From positions 1-45,339 of the forward strand of contig CALWRT010000009.1 of NCBI GenBank assembly GCA_944384015.1: a stretch of 45,339 bases of DNA, in the 5' to 3' direction. The notes beneath the pieces are model-generated. The model saw nothing but the letters and a program-made list of their open reading frames with translations, did not search any database and had not been told where the DNA came from. Shown here piece by piece: positions 1 through 8,031 of this stretch; the first letter of the stretch is position 1; every line of letters begins with the position of its first letter. The DNA comes from an uncultured Lachnospiraceae bacterium (GTDB taxonomy: Bacteria; Bacillota; Clostridia; Lachnospirales; Lachnospiraceae). A program made the translations under genes and the position numbers.

Positions 1-458
1 TGAGGAACTGTATCTTCTTAGCAGCGGGCATGACCATGTTCCTTATCATTTCCACAATTTATCCGAACGGCCATATGCTAAGGCCCGCAGTCTTTGAACG
101 GGACAATCTTTTTACATCCATGGTTGCCCGTCTATACGCCGCCGACAGCCCGAATAACATCTTGCCGAGCATCCACGTATTCAACTCTCTTGTTACATGG
201 TTTGCCGTCCGCAACAGCCGTTTTCTGAAAGATCGGAAGGCTGTCCGCCGGGGCGCGTTTGTATTGACGGTGCTGATTATACTGTCCACCATGTTCATTA
301 AGCAGCACTCTGTCATAGACGTATTCTTCGCTTTTGTCATGGCATTCGCCCTATATCCGGTGTTCTACTGCCCCGACAGCAGTCTCTACTACCAGAGATG
401 GCTGCGCCTCTCCTATCGTAAGAGAGGCCGCCTCGTCCGGGTCAACGCCAAGAAATAA
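1..458 (+). CDS. PAP2-family phosphatase, 3' part only
   Basis: The reading frame is open from the left edge, so the N-terminal part lies outside the window. About 151 residues are visible. The C-terminal half of a type 2 phosphatidic acid phosphatase is recognisable from PSIHVF (SxxxH motif) followed about 65 residues later by KQHSVID (H-x3-D motif), the last two parts of the PAP2 catalytic signature. Hydrophobic stretches between and after these motifs fit membrane helices. Family members remove phosphate from lipid phosphates such as phosphatidate or isoprenyl pyrophosphate at the membrane; the substrate here cannot be told. It converges on the van cluster with only about 20 nt between stop codons and no obvious terminator. 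Confidence 0.85.
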   Translation, partial: RNCIFLAAGMTMFLIISTIYPNGHMLRPAVFERDNLFTSMVARLYAADSPNNILPSIHVFNSLVTWFAVRNSRFLKDRKAVRRGAFVLTVLIILSTMFIKQHSVIDVFFAFVMAFALYPVFYCPDSSLYYQRWLRLSYRKRGRLVRVNAKK

Positions 459-478
459 CGCTGACATCAACCGTTTCA

Positions 479-1687
479 TTACACAAGTACCCTATATATT
501 CTGGATCCAAGCCGGCTTACGATCTCATTTGTGATTGTTCCGGCTTTTTCCGCAATTTCACTGGCCCGTATCTCTTCTCTTCCCATCCTGCCGATGAGCA
601 CACACACATCTCCTGCCTCCGTCTCCGGAATATCTGTCACATCTACAAGTGTCTGATCCATGCAGATGCTCCCGGCAATAGGGGCTCTCTTCCCCTTAAT
701 CAGCACTTCGCCCACACCCTGGGAGAGACATCTGGGAAGCCCGTCTGCATAACCGATACTAAGGGCGGCAAGCTTTGTCCTTCTTTTTGCCGTAAACCGC
801 AGTCCATAGCCTGCCCCTTCCCCTTCTTCCAGTTCCCGCACGCTAGCCACCCTAGCCTTCAAGGATAAAACCGGAAAGAGCGGTATCGGGCACCGTTCTT
901 CCTCTTCCCGGGTGCTGAGGATTCCATATAGGGCAATTCCTGCCCTTGCGTAGTCGCCGCCCAGCTGGGGACAGCTTACAATACCGCCGCTGGCCAGCAG
1001 ATGCCTTTTCAATCCTGTAATCCCTGCTTTCTCCAGTTCCCGGCATATCTGTTCAAAAGCCTTGGCTTGCCTTGCCACGATCTCAGGTTCCTCGGTACAC
1101 AGATGGGAGAAGATCCCTTCCGCCTGGAGATGTTCCATCCGGCAGATGGCCTGTATTCTCTCAGTATGTCTATAGGGTTCCCCCAGCCTGTGCATTCCCG
1201 TGTCCACGGCCACGTGGACGCGTACTGGAAAGCCGCAGCCGTTCAGCGTCCTGGCATACTCATAATCCACTGCCGCCTGTATCAGCCTGTAATCCCTCAG
1301 AAGGACAAACTGCGCCGGATCTGTGTAACCAAGAATGAGAATATTCCCAGTAATCCCCCCCTCTCTCAGCTGGCGCCCCTCCTCGGCAGACGCCACGCAG
1401 AAGTCCTCCGTCCCCAGCTGCTGCAGCTTCCTGGCAACGAGAAGCGCTCCATGTCCATAGGCTTCCGCCTTCACCGCCGGCATCAAGGCACAGTCCTTGG
1501 GAAGAAGAGAACGCAGAATACGCACATTCTTTTCCAAGGCTCTCGCGCTAATCTCCGCCCAGGCTCTTGCTTTGCCTGTCTCCGGCACTTTTCCTTCCCT
1601 GATCGGTCTCCTCTTTCTTGTGTCTCCCCTCTCAAAGATCTCTTCTTTCTGCATCCTGCCGTCAGAAGCAGCTGCACCTATTCTCAT
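479..1687 (-). CDS. vanTr: Serine/alanine racemase domain of a split VanT
   Basis: This 402-residue PLP-dependent racemase has the alanine racemase fold. The PLP lysine lies in PAVKAEAYGHG (K73) and the second catalytic base in SIGYADGLPR (Y313); the AGSICMDQ motif follows. It would make D-Ser (or D-Ala) in the cytoplasm for the D-Ala-D-Ser ligase encoded upstream. Classical VanT proteins carry a membrane domain N-terminal to this racemase in one chain. Here the membrane part is a separate gene ending 25 nt upstream, as in the VanL cluster (vanTm/vanTr). The first ~40 residues are charged and low in similarity, perhaps a vestigial linker. The start has an AGGAGG site 11-12 nt upstream. It could be a plain alanine racemase by sequence alone; the D-Ser role is inferred from neighbours. 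Last gene of the operon. Confidence 0.88.
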   Translation of the reverse strand: MRIGAAASDGRMQKEEIFERGDTRKRRPIREGKVPETGKARAWAEISARALEKNVRILRSLLPKDCALMPAVKAEAYGHGALLVARKLQQLGTEDFCVASAEEGRQLREGGITGNILILGYTDPAQFVLLRDYRLIQAAVDYEYARTLNGCGFPVRVHVAVDTGMHRLGEPYRHTERIQAICRMEHLQAEGIFSHLCTEEPEIVARQAKAFEQICRELEKAGITGLKRHLLASGGIVSCPQLGGDYARAGIALYGILSTREEEERCPIPLFPVLSLKARVASVRELEEGEGAGYGLRFTAKRRTKLAALSIGYADGLPRCLSQGVGEVLIKGKRAPIAGSICMDQTLVDVTDIPETEAGDVCVLIGRMGREEIRASEIAEKAGTITNEIVSRLGSRIYRVLV

Positions 1688-1712
1688 ATCGTATCGTTCC
1701 TCCTAAATTTCA

Positions 1713-2816
1713 TCAGTGTTTTCTTAGATGTCCTGCAGGTTGCGCAGGGATCTTCAGAAGAAAATGCTGCTTCGCGTATCCGGCAGCCTTGCAGATCACC
1801 AGGCTGCCCGCCAGCGTCGCCATACACACAGCGACATAATGACCCAGGCTGTTCTCCACCAGAATTGCCTGCCAGCCTGTCAGCCGCCCAATCACCCGTA
1901 CCGCGACAATCATCATCGGATGCAGGATATAGACAGCCGTGGACAGTGGGCGCAGGCCGGGCCTTGCCTTCACCGGCAGCCAGATCAGCAGGCCGAACAG
2001 AGCGATCATGCATATGGGAAGCATCAGGTACATGCTGTCATGCCTCTGCCACTTGACCTGGTGCAGCAACAGTCCCTCCGCCGCCATCAGCGCAAGCGCC
2101 GCCCCGAAGATCAGCCACCCGGCAGTACCGGCTCTGCCTGCTTCTTGTCCGCTCCCGCTTCTTCTCCCTCGGTCTCTTGGCATATCTGCCATCCATGCTC
2201 CCAGGAACAAGAACAGCGGAGCGAAAAACAGCCCGTTCCTCGTATAGGAAAACACGTGGAAACATGCGTCATATGCCCCCTTCAGCACAGCAGATTGGGA
2301 GATCAGCCCGTAGTAGCTGTCTCCCCCCAGCCCGATCACATACAGAACCAGCGTCACAATCCCTGTCGCCCTCATAGACAGCAGGCTGCCCAGGGCGTAG
2401 ACGATTCCAAGTCCCAGAGCCATCGCCGGCAAATACCAGAGATGATAGAACGTCCCGTCGAAGACGAGCAGGCGCAGGGCCTCCCACACCGTCATCCCTT
2501 CATAATGCCCTGCGTAAATCCCCAGAGGCACATACAGCACAATACAGCCCGCGTACAAGCCCAGTGTCTTCCCAATCCGTCTTCTCACCGCCTGTCCCGG
2601 ATGTTCCTCCTCCGGGGAAAACGTAAAATATCCCGTGACCATGAAAAAAAACGGCACAGCCACTCTGGCCGCCACCCTTGTCAGCAGGAAATCTGCGGTC
2701 CCGCTGTAAGTGGCCAGCGGGGAAGTATGGATTGCCACCACAAGAAATGCCGCCGCCATCCGGAAAACATCAAGCCCTCCGAAGCCTCCTCGTGTCCTCA
2801 TAGAATGCCTTCCCAT
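1713..2816 (-). CDS. vanTm: Membrane acyltransferase-3-like domain of a split VanT
   Basis: This 367-residue polytopic membrane protein of the acyltransferase-3 type matches the N-terminal membrane half of VanT serine racemases, which is proposed to take up L-Ser for conversion to D-Ser. Visible signatures are AFLVVAIHTSPL near the N-terminus, FFFMVTGYF, FYHLWYLPAM and SYTRNGLFFAPLF, all typical of VanT membrane domains, with about ten hydrophobic segments. The frame stops before any racemase sequence, and the racemase follows as its own gene, so VanT is physically split. Translation starts at 2816 behind GGAGGGG, overlapping the end of vanXY by 47 nt, which implies translational coupling. 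Without the context it would be called a generic acyltransferase family protein. Confidence 0.85.
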   Translation of the reverse strand: MGRHSMRTRGGFGGLDVFRMAAAFLVVAIHTSPLATYSGTADFLLTRVAARVAVPFFFMVTGYFTFSPEEEHPGQAVRRRIGKTLGLYAGCIVLYVPLGIYAGHYEGMTVWEALRLLVFDGTFYHLWYLPAMALGLGIVYALGSLLSMRATGIVTLVLYVIGLGGDSYYGLISQSAVLKGAYDACFHVFSYTRNGLFFAPLFLFLGAWMADMPRDRGRRSGSGQEAGRAGTAGWLIFGAALALMAAEGLLLHQVKWQRHDSMYLMLPICMIALFGLLIWLPVKARPGLRPLSTAVYILHPMMIVAVRVIGRLTGWQAILVENSLGHYVAVCMATLAGSLVICKAAGYAKQHFLLKIPAQPAGHLRKH

Positions 2817-3579
2817 AGCAGCCCCTCCATTCTGTGATAATAAATCCGTCCACGTTATTGCCGGAAACCGAGCAGGGGATATCCTCCTGCGTCTGCAGAC
2901 GCGTCTCCTCCCCGCCTGATGCAGGAAGATAAGATACGGATACCTTCACGCCTCCCTGCTCATAAGTCCTCGCCTTTCTTCCATATGGATATTCCCGGAT
3001 AAAGTCCATATATTCCTCCAGCACAAGCCCTTCCTGCTCCATAATCGCCGCATGGGGAACCCCCACATAGCGGAAATGCCAGGGCTCATGTCCGATGCCT
3101 GTGACAGCCTCCTTCCCTCTCGGATATCTCTCTATGAAGCCGAAGCGGGGCGCCGCTCTGCGGAAGGTCTGGCACAGCCCGTGATAGGGGAACTCCGGGC
3201 GGATAAAATCAATCTTCTCCTGTCTCTTCCCCAGATCAATCGCCAGTCCGGTCTGATGTTCGCTGCAGCCCGGCGCAGCCACATATTTATTCGTAAAATC
3301 TTCCCCGTTTTCCAGCATGGAATCATCCCAGATCCCTCTCTGTTCCTCCATGGACCGCCATCCGCTCACCGCGGCGATCCCCCTCCAGCCGCGGATACTT
3401 GCCATGAGCTCCTCCAGCAGCCTGGCTGCGCGTCTTCTGAGCAGCACCTCCGTCCCCCTGTCTCCCGCCGGGACAAGTTCCATCCGATCCTCTTTCCTCT
3501 CCACATAGGGATGAGCCCTGTTCACCAAAATCAGCGTCCCTTCATGTATCTTCTGATTTGCAATTGTTCTCTCATTCAT
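2770..3579 (-). CDS. vanXY: D,D-dipeptidase/D,D-carboxypeptidase VanXY
   Basis: This 269-residue zinc peptidase of the VanY/VanXY (M15B) family removes D-Ala-D-Ala dipeptides and terminal D-Ala from pentapeptide precursors, so that precursors ending in D-Ser dominate. The signature SEHQTGLAID (residues 106-115) supplies zinc ligands H108 and D115. HEPWHFRY supplies the catalytic glutamate E165 and third zinc ligand H168, and SGWRS lies upstream at 72-76. No signal peptide or membrane anchor is seen, as expected for the cytoplasmic VanXY type rather than anchored VanY. About 65 residues follow the peptidase core. The start codon overlaps the vanG stop in ATGA, so the two are translationally coupled. 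Confidence 0.92.
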   Translation of the reverse strand: MNERTIANQKIHEGTLILVNRAHPYVERKEDRMELVPAGDRGTEVLLRRRAARLLEELMASIRGWRGIAAVSGWRSMEEQRGIWDDSMLENGEDFTNKYVAAPGCSEHQTGLAIDLGKRQEKIDFIRPEFPYHGLCQTFRRAAPRFGFIERYPRGKEAVTGIGHEPWHFRYVGVPHAAIMEQEGLVLEEYMDFIREYPYGRKARTYEQGGVKVSVSYLPASGGEETRLQTQEDIPCSVSGNNVDGFIITEWRGCYGKAFYEDTRRLRRA

Positions 3580-4652
3580 CCTCTCACCGCCGTTTCTATC
3601 ACCGTGCTGATCACTTCTTCAAAGGAGATACCCGCCGCCCTCATCATGCTGGGGAACCTGCTGTGGGCGGTAAACCCCGGAATCGTATTCACCTCATTGA
3701 AGACCAGCTCTCCGCTCGGGGTCAGGAACATATCCACCCTGGCGAAGCCTTCGCATCCCAGTATCCGGTAAATATGCTCCGCCGTCTCCTTGACTCTCTC
3801 TGCGGTCTCGCGGGGAATCCTGGCCGGCACATGGATGGAAGACGTCTTCAGCGTATATTTCTCCGTGTAGTCGAAAAATCCCTGGGACAGTTCAATTTCG
3901 TCCACCTCCCCCACTGTCAGTTCCCGGCTGCCCATCACCGCGCAGCCCACCTCAAACCCTTCAATCTCCTCCTCCATAATCACTTCATCATCGTACCGCA
4001 TCGCGTTCTCCACAGCCGGCCTCAGCTCGTCCTCGCATGACACCTTCGTTATGCCGAAGGAGGAGCCCGCCTTCACCGGCTTGACAAACATAGGAAATCC
4101 AATCTCCGGCGCTCCGCCGGCCAGCGCCGTCTCCCAATCCTCCCAGGAATGGAGCACGATCCCCTTGGGTACGGCAATGCCCGCCTCCTTCACAAGGGTG
4201 TGGGCCAAGCCCTTATCCATACACAGGGCACTTGCCAACACCCCGCAGCCAGCCAGCGGTATCCCTGCCAGCGCTGCCAGAGCCTGCACTGTCCCATCCT
4301 CCCCGTTCGCCCCGTGAAGGATAGGCAGCAGTACATCCACATGCCTCTCTTCCACATAGGTCTGCCCTTCCCTCTTCTGCCGGAACAGAAGAAGCTTCCC
4401 GCTCCCCTTATCCGAACTCAGGCAGGCCGGAGTACAGCAGCCATCCTGCCATGTATCCTCCGCGATCTTCCGGATATCTCCCTCGTAGAGCAGCCACTTG
4501 CCTTCCCTTGTAATACCGATCATCAACGGGCAGTACCGCTCCCGGTCCATATGCTCCAGCACCGAATGAGCCGACTCCAGCGAAACCGGATACTCCGGAG
4601 AACAGCCCCCGAACAGCACACCGACCATCCTTTTCTTATAATCTCTAATCAT
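3576..4652 (-). CDS. vanG: VanG/VanC-type D-alanine--D-serine ligase
   Basis: This 358-residue ATP-grasp ligase joins D-Ala to a second D-residue to make the altered peptidoglycan precursor end. Visible motifs: VLFGGCSPEYPVSLES at residues 12-27, HGANGEDG at 113-120 and NEVNTIPG at 319-326 (metal-binding Asn/Glu). The omega-loop segment has EKYTLK (264-269), the form seen in VanC/E/G/L-type D-Ser ligases and housekeeping Ddl, not the EKGSEN of VanA/B D-lactate ligases. D-Ser specificity is inferred from this plus the adjoining VanXY and VanT. The frame is open far upstream, but the extension is not protein-like. I place the start at 4652, 8 nt after AAGGAGG; the ATG at 4658 is too close to that site. 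Confidence 0.92.
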   Translation of the reverse strand: MIRDYKKRMVGVLFGGCSPEYPVSLESAHSVLEHMDRERYCPLMIGITREGKWLLYEGDIRKIAEDTWQDGCCTPACLSSDKGSGKLLLFRQKREGQTYVEERHVDVLLPILHGANGEDGTVQALAALAGIPLAGCGVLASALCMDKGLAHTLVKEAGIAVPKGIVLHSWEDWETALAGGAPEIGFPMFVKPVKAGSSFGITKVSCEDELRPAVENAMRYDDEVIMEEEIEGFEVGCAVMGSRELTVGEVDEIELSQGFFDYTEKYTLKTSSIHVPARIPRETAERVKETAEHIYRILGCEGFARVDMFLTPSGELVFNEVNTIPGFTAHSRFPSMMRAAGISFEEVISTVIETAVRG

Positions 4653-4696
4653 TTCCATCTCCTCCTTTTCAAAGCCCAAGCTCAGCAAAAATCCCA

Positions 4697-4705
4697 ATTC
4701 TATCA
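4697..4705 (-). promoter_or_regulatory. Possible extended -10 promoter for vanG operon
   Basis: TGATAGAAT reads as a TG-n-TAGAAT extended -10 element about 45 nt before the vanG start codon, with no convincing -35. A poor -35 would suit a promoter activated by a response regulator such as VanR. No VanR box was identified with confidence. Confidence 0.4.
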
Positions 4706-4843
4706 TCCCGTCTCTTGTCCATCCCAGCAGACCAAAAACCGCATCTCCCGGCAGAACCTCATATCCCCTCCTGGATACGCCCGCAAACGCGGTAAACGTA
4801 CCAAACGTATCCCTTTCGCGGAGCCGCAATGGCGCCATTTTCG

Positions 4844-5060
4844 CGGCCTGCGCCGTTTGCCCGGGGAGGCGCTGCTCCATTTGCGGGCGGTAGGCAGCTT
4901 TTTGCAGTTTTGCGAGCCTAGCGCAGGCCGAGAAATCATCTGTCCAAGCCCGGCAGGGCGAGTTTGATTTCCGGCCTGCCATAGGCGGCGAAGCAAAACA
5001 AGAAAAGCAACGTGCCGCAAATGGAGCAGCCCTCCCGGGCATCCCCCGCAGCCCAGCGCG
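4844..5060. repeat. ~220-bp imperfect palindromic element between vanS and vanG
   Basis: This GC-rich stretch is a hyphenated inverted repeat. The outer arms share CCGCAAATGGAGCAGC, exact over 16 nt (within 4861-4888 and 5014-5039), with weaker similarity running outward on both sides. Nested arms lie inside: GCAGGCCG/AAATCA pairing with TGATTT/CGGCCTGC, and GTTTTGC with GCAAAAC. Adjacent to it, 4773-4812 holds another inverted repeat (GGATACG...CGTATCC), so 4740-5060 is structured almost throughout. No credible gene lies in the ~500 nt between vanS and vanG; short frames here lack coding character. It could be a MITE-like or interspersed repeat, or a folded regulatory region. It sits upstream of the candidate vanG promoter. 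Confidence 0.65.
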
Positions 5061-5088
5061 AAAAAAAAGACCGCCCTGATACGGTCTT
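5061..5088 (-). terminator. Rho-independent terminator after vanRS
   Basis: On the minus strand a 7-bp stem AAGACCG/CGGTCTT with an 8-nt loop runs into TTTTTTTT, about 70 nt after the vanS stop. It separates vanRS from the vanG-vanXY-vanTm-vanTr transcript. Confidence 0.85.
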
Positions 5089-5158
5089 ATCGTACCAGAA
5101 TGGTCTTCTCTATGTTTCTTCTTTCCCTGCGGAAAGCTTTTCTTTTTCCTTCGGAAAA

Positions 5159-6295
5159 TCATACGATTTTCTGACAATCCAGAGGAAGCCTCACAAGAAA
5201 CGTGATGCTCTCCCTCTCGCTTTTTGCTTCAATCGTTCCGTGGTGCAGCTCTACAATCTCCTTGGCGATGGCAAGTCCGAGCCCCGCCCCTCCTGTTGTA
5301 CTGGATCTGGAAGAATCCAGACGGAAGAACTGCTCGAAGATCCGCTCCAGCTTCTCCTTGGGAATCGTCTTGCCCACGTTAATTAGGCAGATTTCCGCTT
5401 CTTCCTTCTCTTCCTCCTGCTTCATAGACAGATAGATCTTGCTCTTGCGGTAGCTATAGTTAACCGCGTTGCGCATCAGATTATCGAATACCCTCTCCAG
5501 CTTGTCCGGGTCGCACACAATATCCACCCCCGGCTCAATATGCAGTTCCCACTGCAGCTCCTTCTCTGCAAGGACCGGAAGGAATTCACTGGCAATCTGC
5601 TCCAGCATACGGCTCAAATTCGTCCGCTCCGGTTCCAGAACAAGGGCAGTTAAGTTAAACCGGGTAATATCGAAAAATTCGTTGATCAGATCCTCCAGCC
5701 TCTGGGCTTTGTCCAGAGCAATGCCTGTGTATCTCACCCGGGTCTCCATGGGGACATCCGGCTCATCCTTAAGCAGGCTTAAATATCCGATCACGCTGGT
5801 CAGCGGGGTCTTCAAGTCGTGAGCCAGATAGACAATCAAGTCATTCTTCCTCTGCTCTGCCTCCTTGGCCAGCATATGATTTCTCAGAGACTGTTCCCGG
5901 ATCAAGTTTAGCTCATCCTGCACATCCTTCATCGGGTCAGACAGGACGATGGGCGTATCCTTCGGAGACGCCAGCTCCTCAGAGGCGGCCACCACTTCGT
6001 CCAGATATCTCAACGGTTTCTCCATAAACCGATAAGTAATCACTGTCCATCCCACGAGGATGATGAGGAGCAGCCATCCTGGCAGATAGTCTCGGAAAAC
6101 GTGCAGCAGACGATACAGGGGATCGTCTGGATACCAGGTAATGCTGGAACAAATCTGCCATGCTGTCAGCAACAAAAATAATGTTCCCACCACGAACAGG
6201 ACAAGCACCACGATATACTCCAGCAAAAGCTGCCTTGTAATCCTGCTTCTCCCCCGAAGAACCCGGCTCTTGCGCGTACGCTCCTTATTCCTCAA
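5159..6295 (-). CDS. vanS: VanS-type membrane sensor histidine kinase
   Basis: This 378-residue sensor kinase partners VanR. It has two membrane helices (about residues 24-47 and 72-88) flanking a short extracytoplasmic loop, then a linker and the dimerisation helix with the phospho-acceptor in VYLAHDLKTPLTSVIGYL (H159). The ATPase domain shows the N box NLMRNAVNYS and a glycine-rich GGAGLGLAIAKE. The short external loop resembles VanS of VanC/VanG-type systems, which sense cell-wall inhibition. It overlaps the end of vanR by 11 nt. The order vanRS-vanG-vanXY-vanT supports the Van assignment over a generic kinase. Confidence 0.88.
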   Translation of the reverse strand: MRNKERTRKSRVLRGRSRITRQLLLEYIVVLVLFVVGTLFLLLTAWQICSSITWYPDDPLYRLLHVFRDYLPGWLLLIILVGWTVITYRFMEKPLRYLDEVVAASEELASPKDTPIVLSDPMKDVQDELNLIREQSLRNHMLAKEAEQRKNDLIVYLAHDLKTPLTSVIGYLSLLKDEPDVPMETRVRYTGIALDKAQRLEDLINEFFDITRFNLTALVLEPERTNLSRMLEQIASEFLPVLAEKELQWELHIEPGVDIVCDPDKLERVFDNLMRNAVNYSYRKSKIYLSMKQEEEKEEAEICLINVGKTIPKEKLERIFEQFFRLDSSRSSTTGGAGLGLAIAKEIVELHHGTIEAKSERESITFLVRLPLDCQKIV

Positions 6296-6983
6296 TGGTA
6301 TATCCCACCCCCCAGACAGTCTTAATCAGCTTTGGACGGCGGGCCGGTTCCCCCAGCTTCTCTCTCAGCCTGGCGATATGGGCCATCACCGTATTATTGC
6401 AGTCCAGGAACTTCTCCTTCCACACAGCCTCGAACAGTTCTTCCGAGGAGACGACGCTGCCCTGCCGCTCGCACAGATACCAGAGAATATTGAATTCTAT
6501 CGGCGTTAAGGCGACCTCCCGTCCATTGAGGGTACATTTATGGTTGTCCCGGCAGATAGACAATCCCCGGATATCATAGCGGTCTTTGCCTTTTCCCGCC
6601 TCTTCTCCCACATTATACCGGGTATAGCGCCGCAGCTGGGTCTTCACCCGGGCCACCACCTCCAGCGGGTTGAAAGGCTTGGTGATATAATCATCTGCCC
6701 CCAGTGTCAGCCCCATGATTTTATCCATGTCCTCCACCTTGGCCGTAAGCATAATAATCGGGAACAGATGCTTCTCCCGTATCCGCTGGCAGAGGGTGAA
6801 GCCGTCCATATCCGGCAGCATCACATCTAGAAGGGCGAGGCTTAAGTCCTCCCGATCAACGCAGTCAAGGGCTTCCTGTCCCCGGTAAAATTTGTAAACC
6901 GTAAATCCCTCGTTTTTTAGATATACTTCCACAAGATCCGCGATCTCCTGCTCATCGTCCACAACGAGTATCTTCTGCTCCAT
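6285..6983 (-). CDS. vanR: VanR-type OmpR-family response regulator
   Basis: This 232-residue regulator has a receiver domain (acidic pair D9/D10, phospho-acceptor D53 in LLDVMLPDMDG, K102 in YITKPF) and a C-terminal winged helix ending GVGYTIEE. The segment ADDYITKPFNPLEVVARVK is characteristic of VanR proteins. It would activate the vanG operon on phosphorylation by VanS. It starts 25 nt after the upstream glycosyltransferase stop, with an AAGGTG ribosome site, and shows no promoter of its own in that gap. vanRS may therefore be read from the glf promoter or from one inside the glycosyltransferase gene. Confidence 0.9.
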   Translation of the reverse strand: MEQKILVVDDEQEIADLVEVYLKNEGFTVYKFYRGQEALDCVDREDLSLALLDVMLPDMDGFTLCQRIREKHLFPIIMLTAKVEDMDKIMGLTLGADDYITKPFNPLEVVARVKTQLRRYTRYNVGEEAGKGKDRYDIRGLSICRDNHKCTLNGREVALTPIEFNILWYLCERQGSVVSSEELFEAVWKEKFLDCNNTVMAHIARLREKLGEPARRPKLIKTVWGVGYTIEE

Positions 6984-7008
6984 CTATTCACACCTTCTGT
7001 CAGTTTCC

Positions 7009-8031
7009 TCAGTTAAAGCCGATAACCTTTTGGGCTACCTTGTACGCAGCCACAGAAATTTTCCTGCCGCTCTTTCCCGGCAGGTTCATCGTCCTGCCAA
7101 GAAGCCCCCACCATATCTTGCGGTACAGCTTCGGGGACGTCTTCTTCAGATAGTCCCACAGCTGGGCTTTCTTCTCCAAATTCTCCTCTGTCCCAGACTT
7201 AATCAGCAGGATAGATGAAACGCACATAATGATGTCTACATAATTGATCATATAGTTGCGCAGCTTCGGGTTCATCGGCTTGGACATATATCCGCTCATT
7301 GTGTCGATCAATATCTTCGTCACCCGGATCTGCTGGTCAATTCTGCCGATCATTACCTGTTCGTTTACCGACTGGTCTGATCTGCCGATGAAATAGCGGT
7401 AGAAGTTCACATCCAGGTAATACATGTTCTTCACATAGGGCAGCGGGTCGAACACGAAGATATTGTCCACATAGAACGTGTGCTTCGGCAGCTTCAGTCC
7501 GCAGTCCACAAGCATTTTCGTGCGGTAAATCACGGAATGCATCAGGATGTACTGCCCTTTATGCAGGAATTTCACATCTTCCCACCCGAACACCTCATCT
7601 CTGGGGAAGGCTGTCTTATACCGCATCACCTTCTTGTGGGCCGCCCCCTGTTTCTCATATACGTAATTGCAGATCATCATATCGACCACCTGCTGTTCAT
7701 GGACGAGCCTCTTCAGCGTCCGCAGCACCTTCTCATAGGCTTCCCGGTTCACCCAGTCGTCACTGTCCACCACTTTGAAATACAGGCCAGTGGCATTGGC
7801 AATTCCCGTGTTCACAGCTCCGCCGTGTCCGGCATTTTCCTGGTGCACGGCCTTGACAATGGTAGGGTATTTAGCCGCATACTCATCGGCGATTCTGGCG
7901 GTGCCGTCCTTGGAGCCGTCATCCACAATGATAATCTCCACATCCTCCCCGCCGGGAAGAAGGGAATCAATGCACTTCTTCATATAGCCCTCGGAATTAT
8001 AGCAGGGAATTGCAAAGGTCAATAACTTCAT
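7009..8031 (-). CDS. Family 2 glycosyltransferase
   Basis: This 340-residue GT-A glycosyltransferase opens with MKLLTFAIPCYNSEGYMKKC, then IIIVDDGSKDGT (nucleotide-sugar binding) and FKVVDSDDWVN (metal-binding DxD-type motif). It has no obvious membrane span. It probably adds a sugar to a surface glycan or lipid-linked oligosaccharide. Its start overlaps the glf stop in ATGA, so it is translationally coupled to UDP-galactopyranose mutase and may use the UDP-galactofuranose that enzyme supplies. The acceptor cannot be read from sequence. Confidence 0.88.
   Translation of the reverse strand: MKLLTFAIPCYNSEGYMKKCIDSLLPGGEDVEIIIVDDGSKDGTARIADEYAAKYPTIVKAVHQENAGHGGAVNTGIANATGLYFKVVDSDDWVNREAYEKVLRTLKRLVHEQQVVDMMICNYVYEKQGAAHKKVMRYKTAFPRDEVFGWEDVKFLHKGQYILMHSVIYRTKMLVDCGLKLPKHTFYVDNIFVFDPLPYVKNMYYLDVNFYRYFIGRSDQSVNEQVMIGRIDQQIRVTKILIDTMSGYMSKPMNPKLRNYMINYVDIIMCVSSILLIKSGTEENLEKKAQLWDYLKKTSPKLYRKIWWGLLGRTMNLPGKSGRKISVAAYKVAQKVIGFN

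Noticed and set aside
1001-2056. Long plus-strand open frames opposite vanTr/vanTm
   Set aside because: They are antisense shadows of GC-rich genes with clear domain matches on the minus strand, have odd composition (Ser/Pro/Arg/His-rich), and lack ribosome sites.
5088-5104. A TCGTACCAGAATGG stretch loosely like a VanR box
   Set aside because: It is too far from the published VanR-type consensus as I recall it, and lies beside the vanS terminator rather than at the vanG promoter.
4653-5177. A 175-codon N-terminal extension of the VanG ligase (and an overlapping 105-codon frame, 4703-5020)
   Set aside because: The extension covers a terminator and a palindromic repeat, has no domain character, and a strong ribosome site serves the ATG at 4652.
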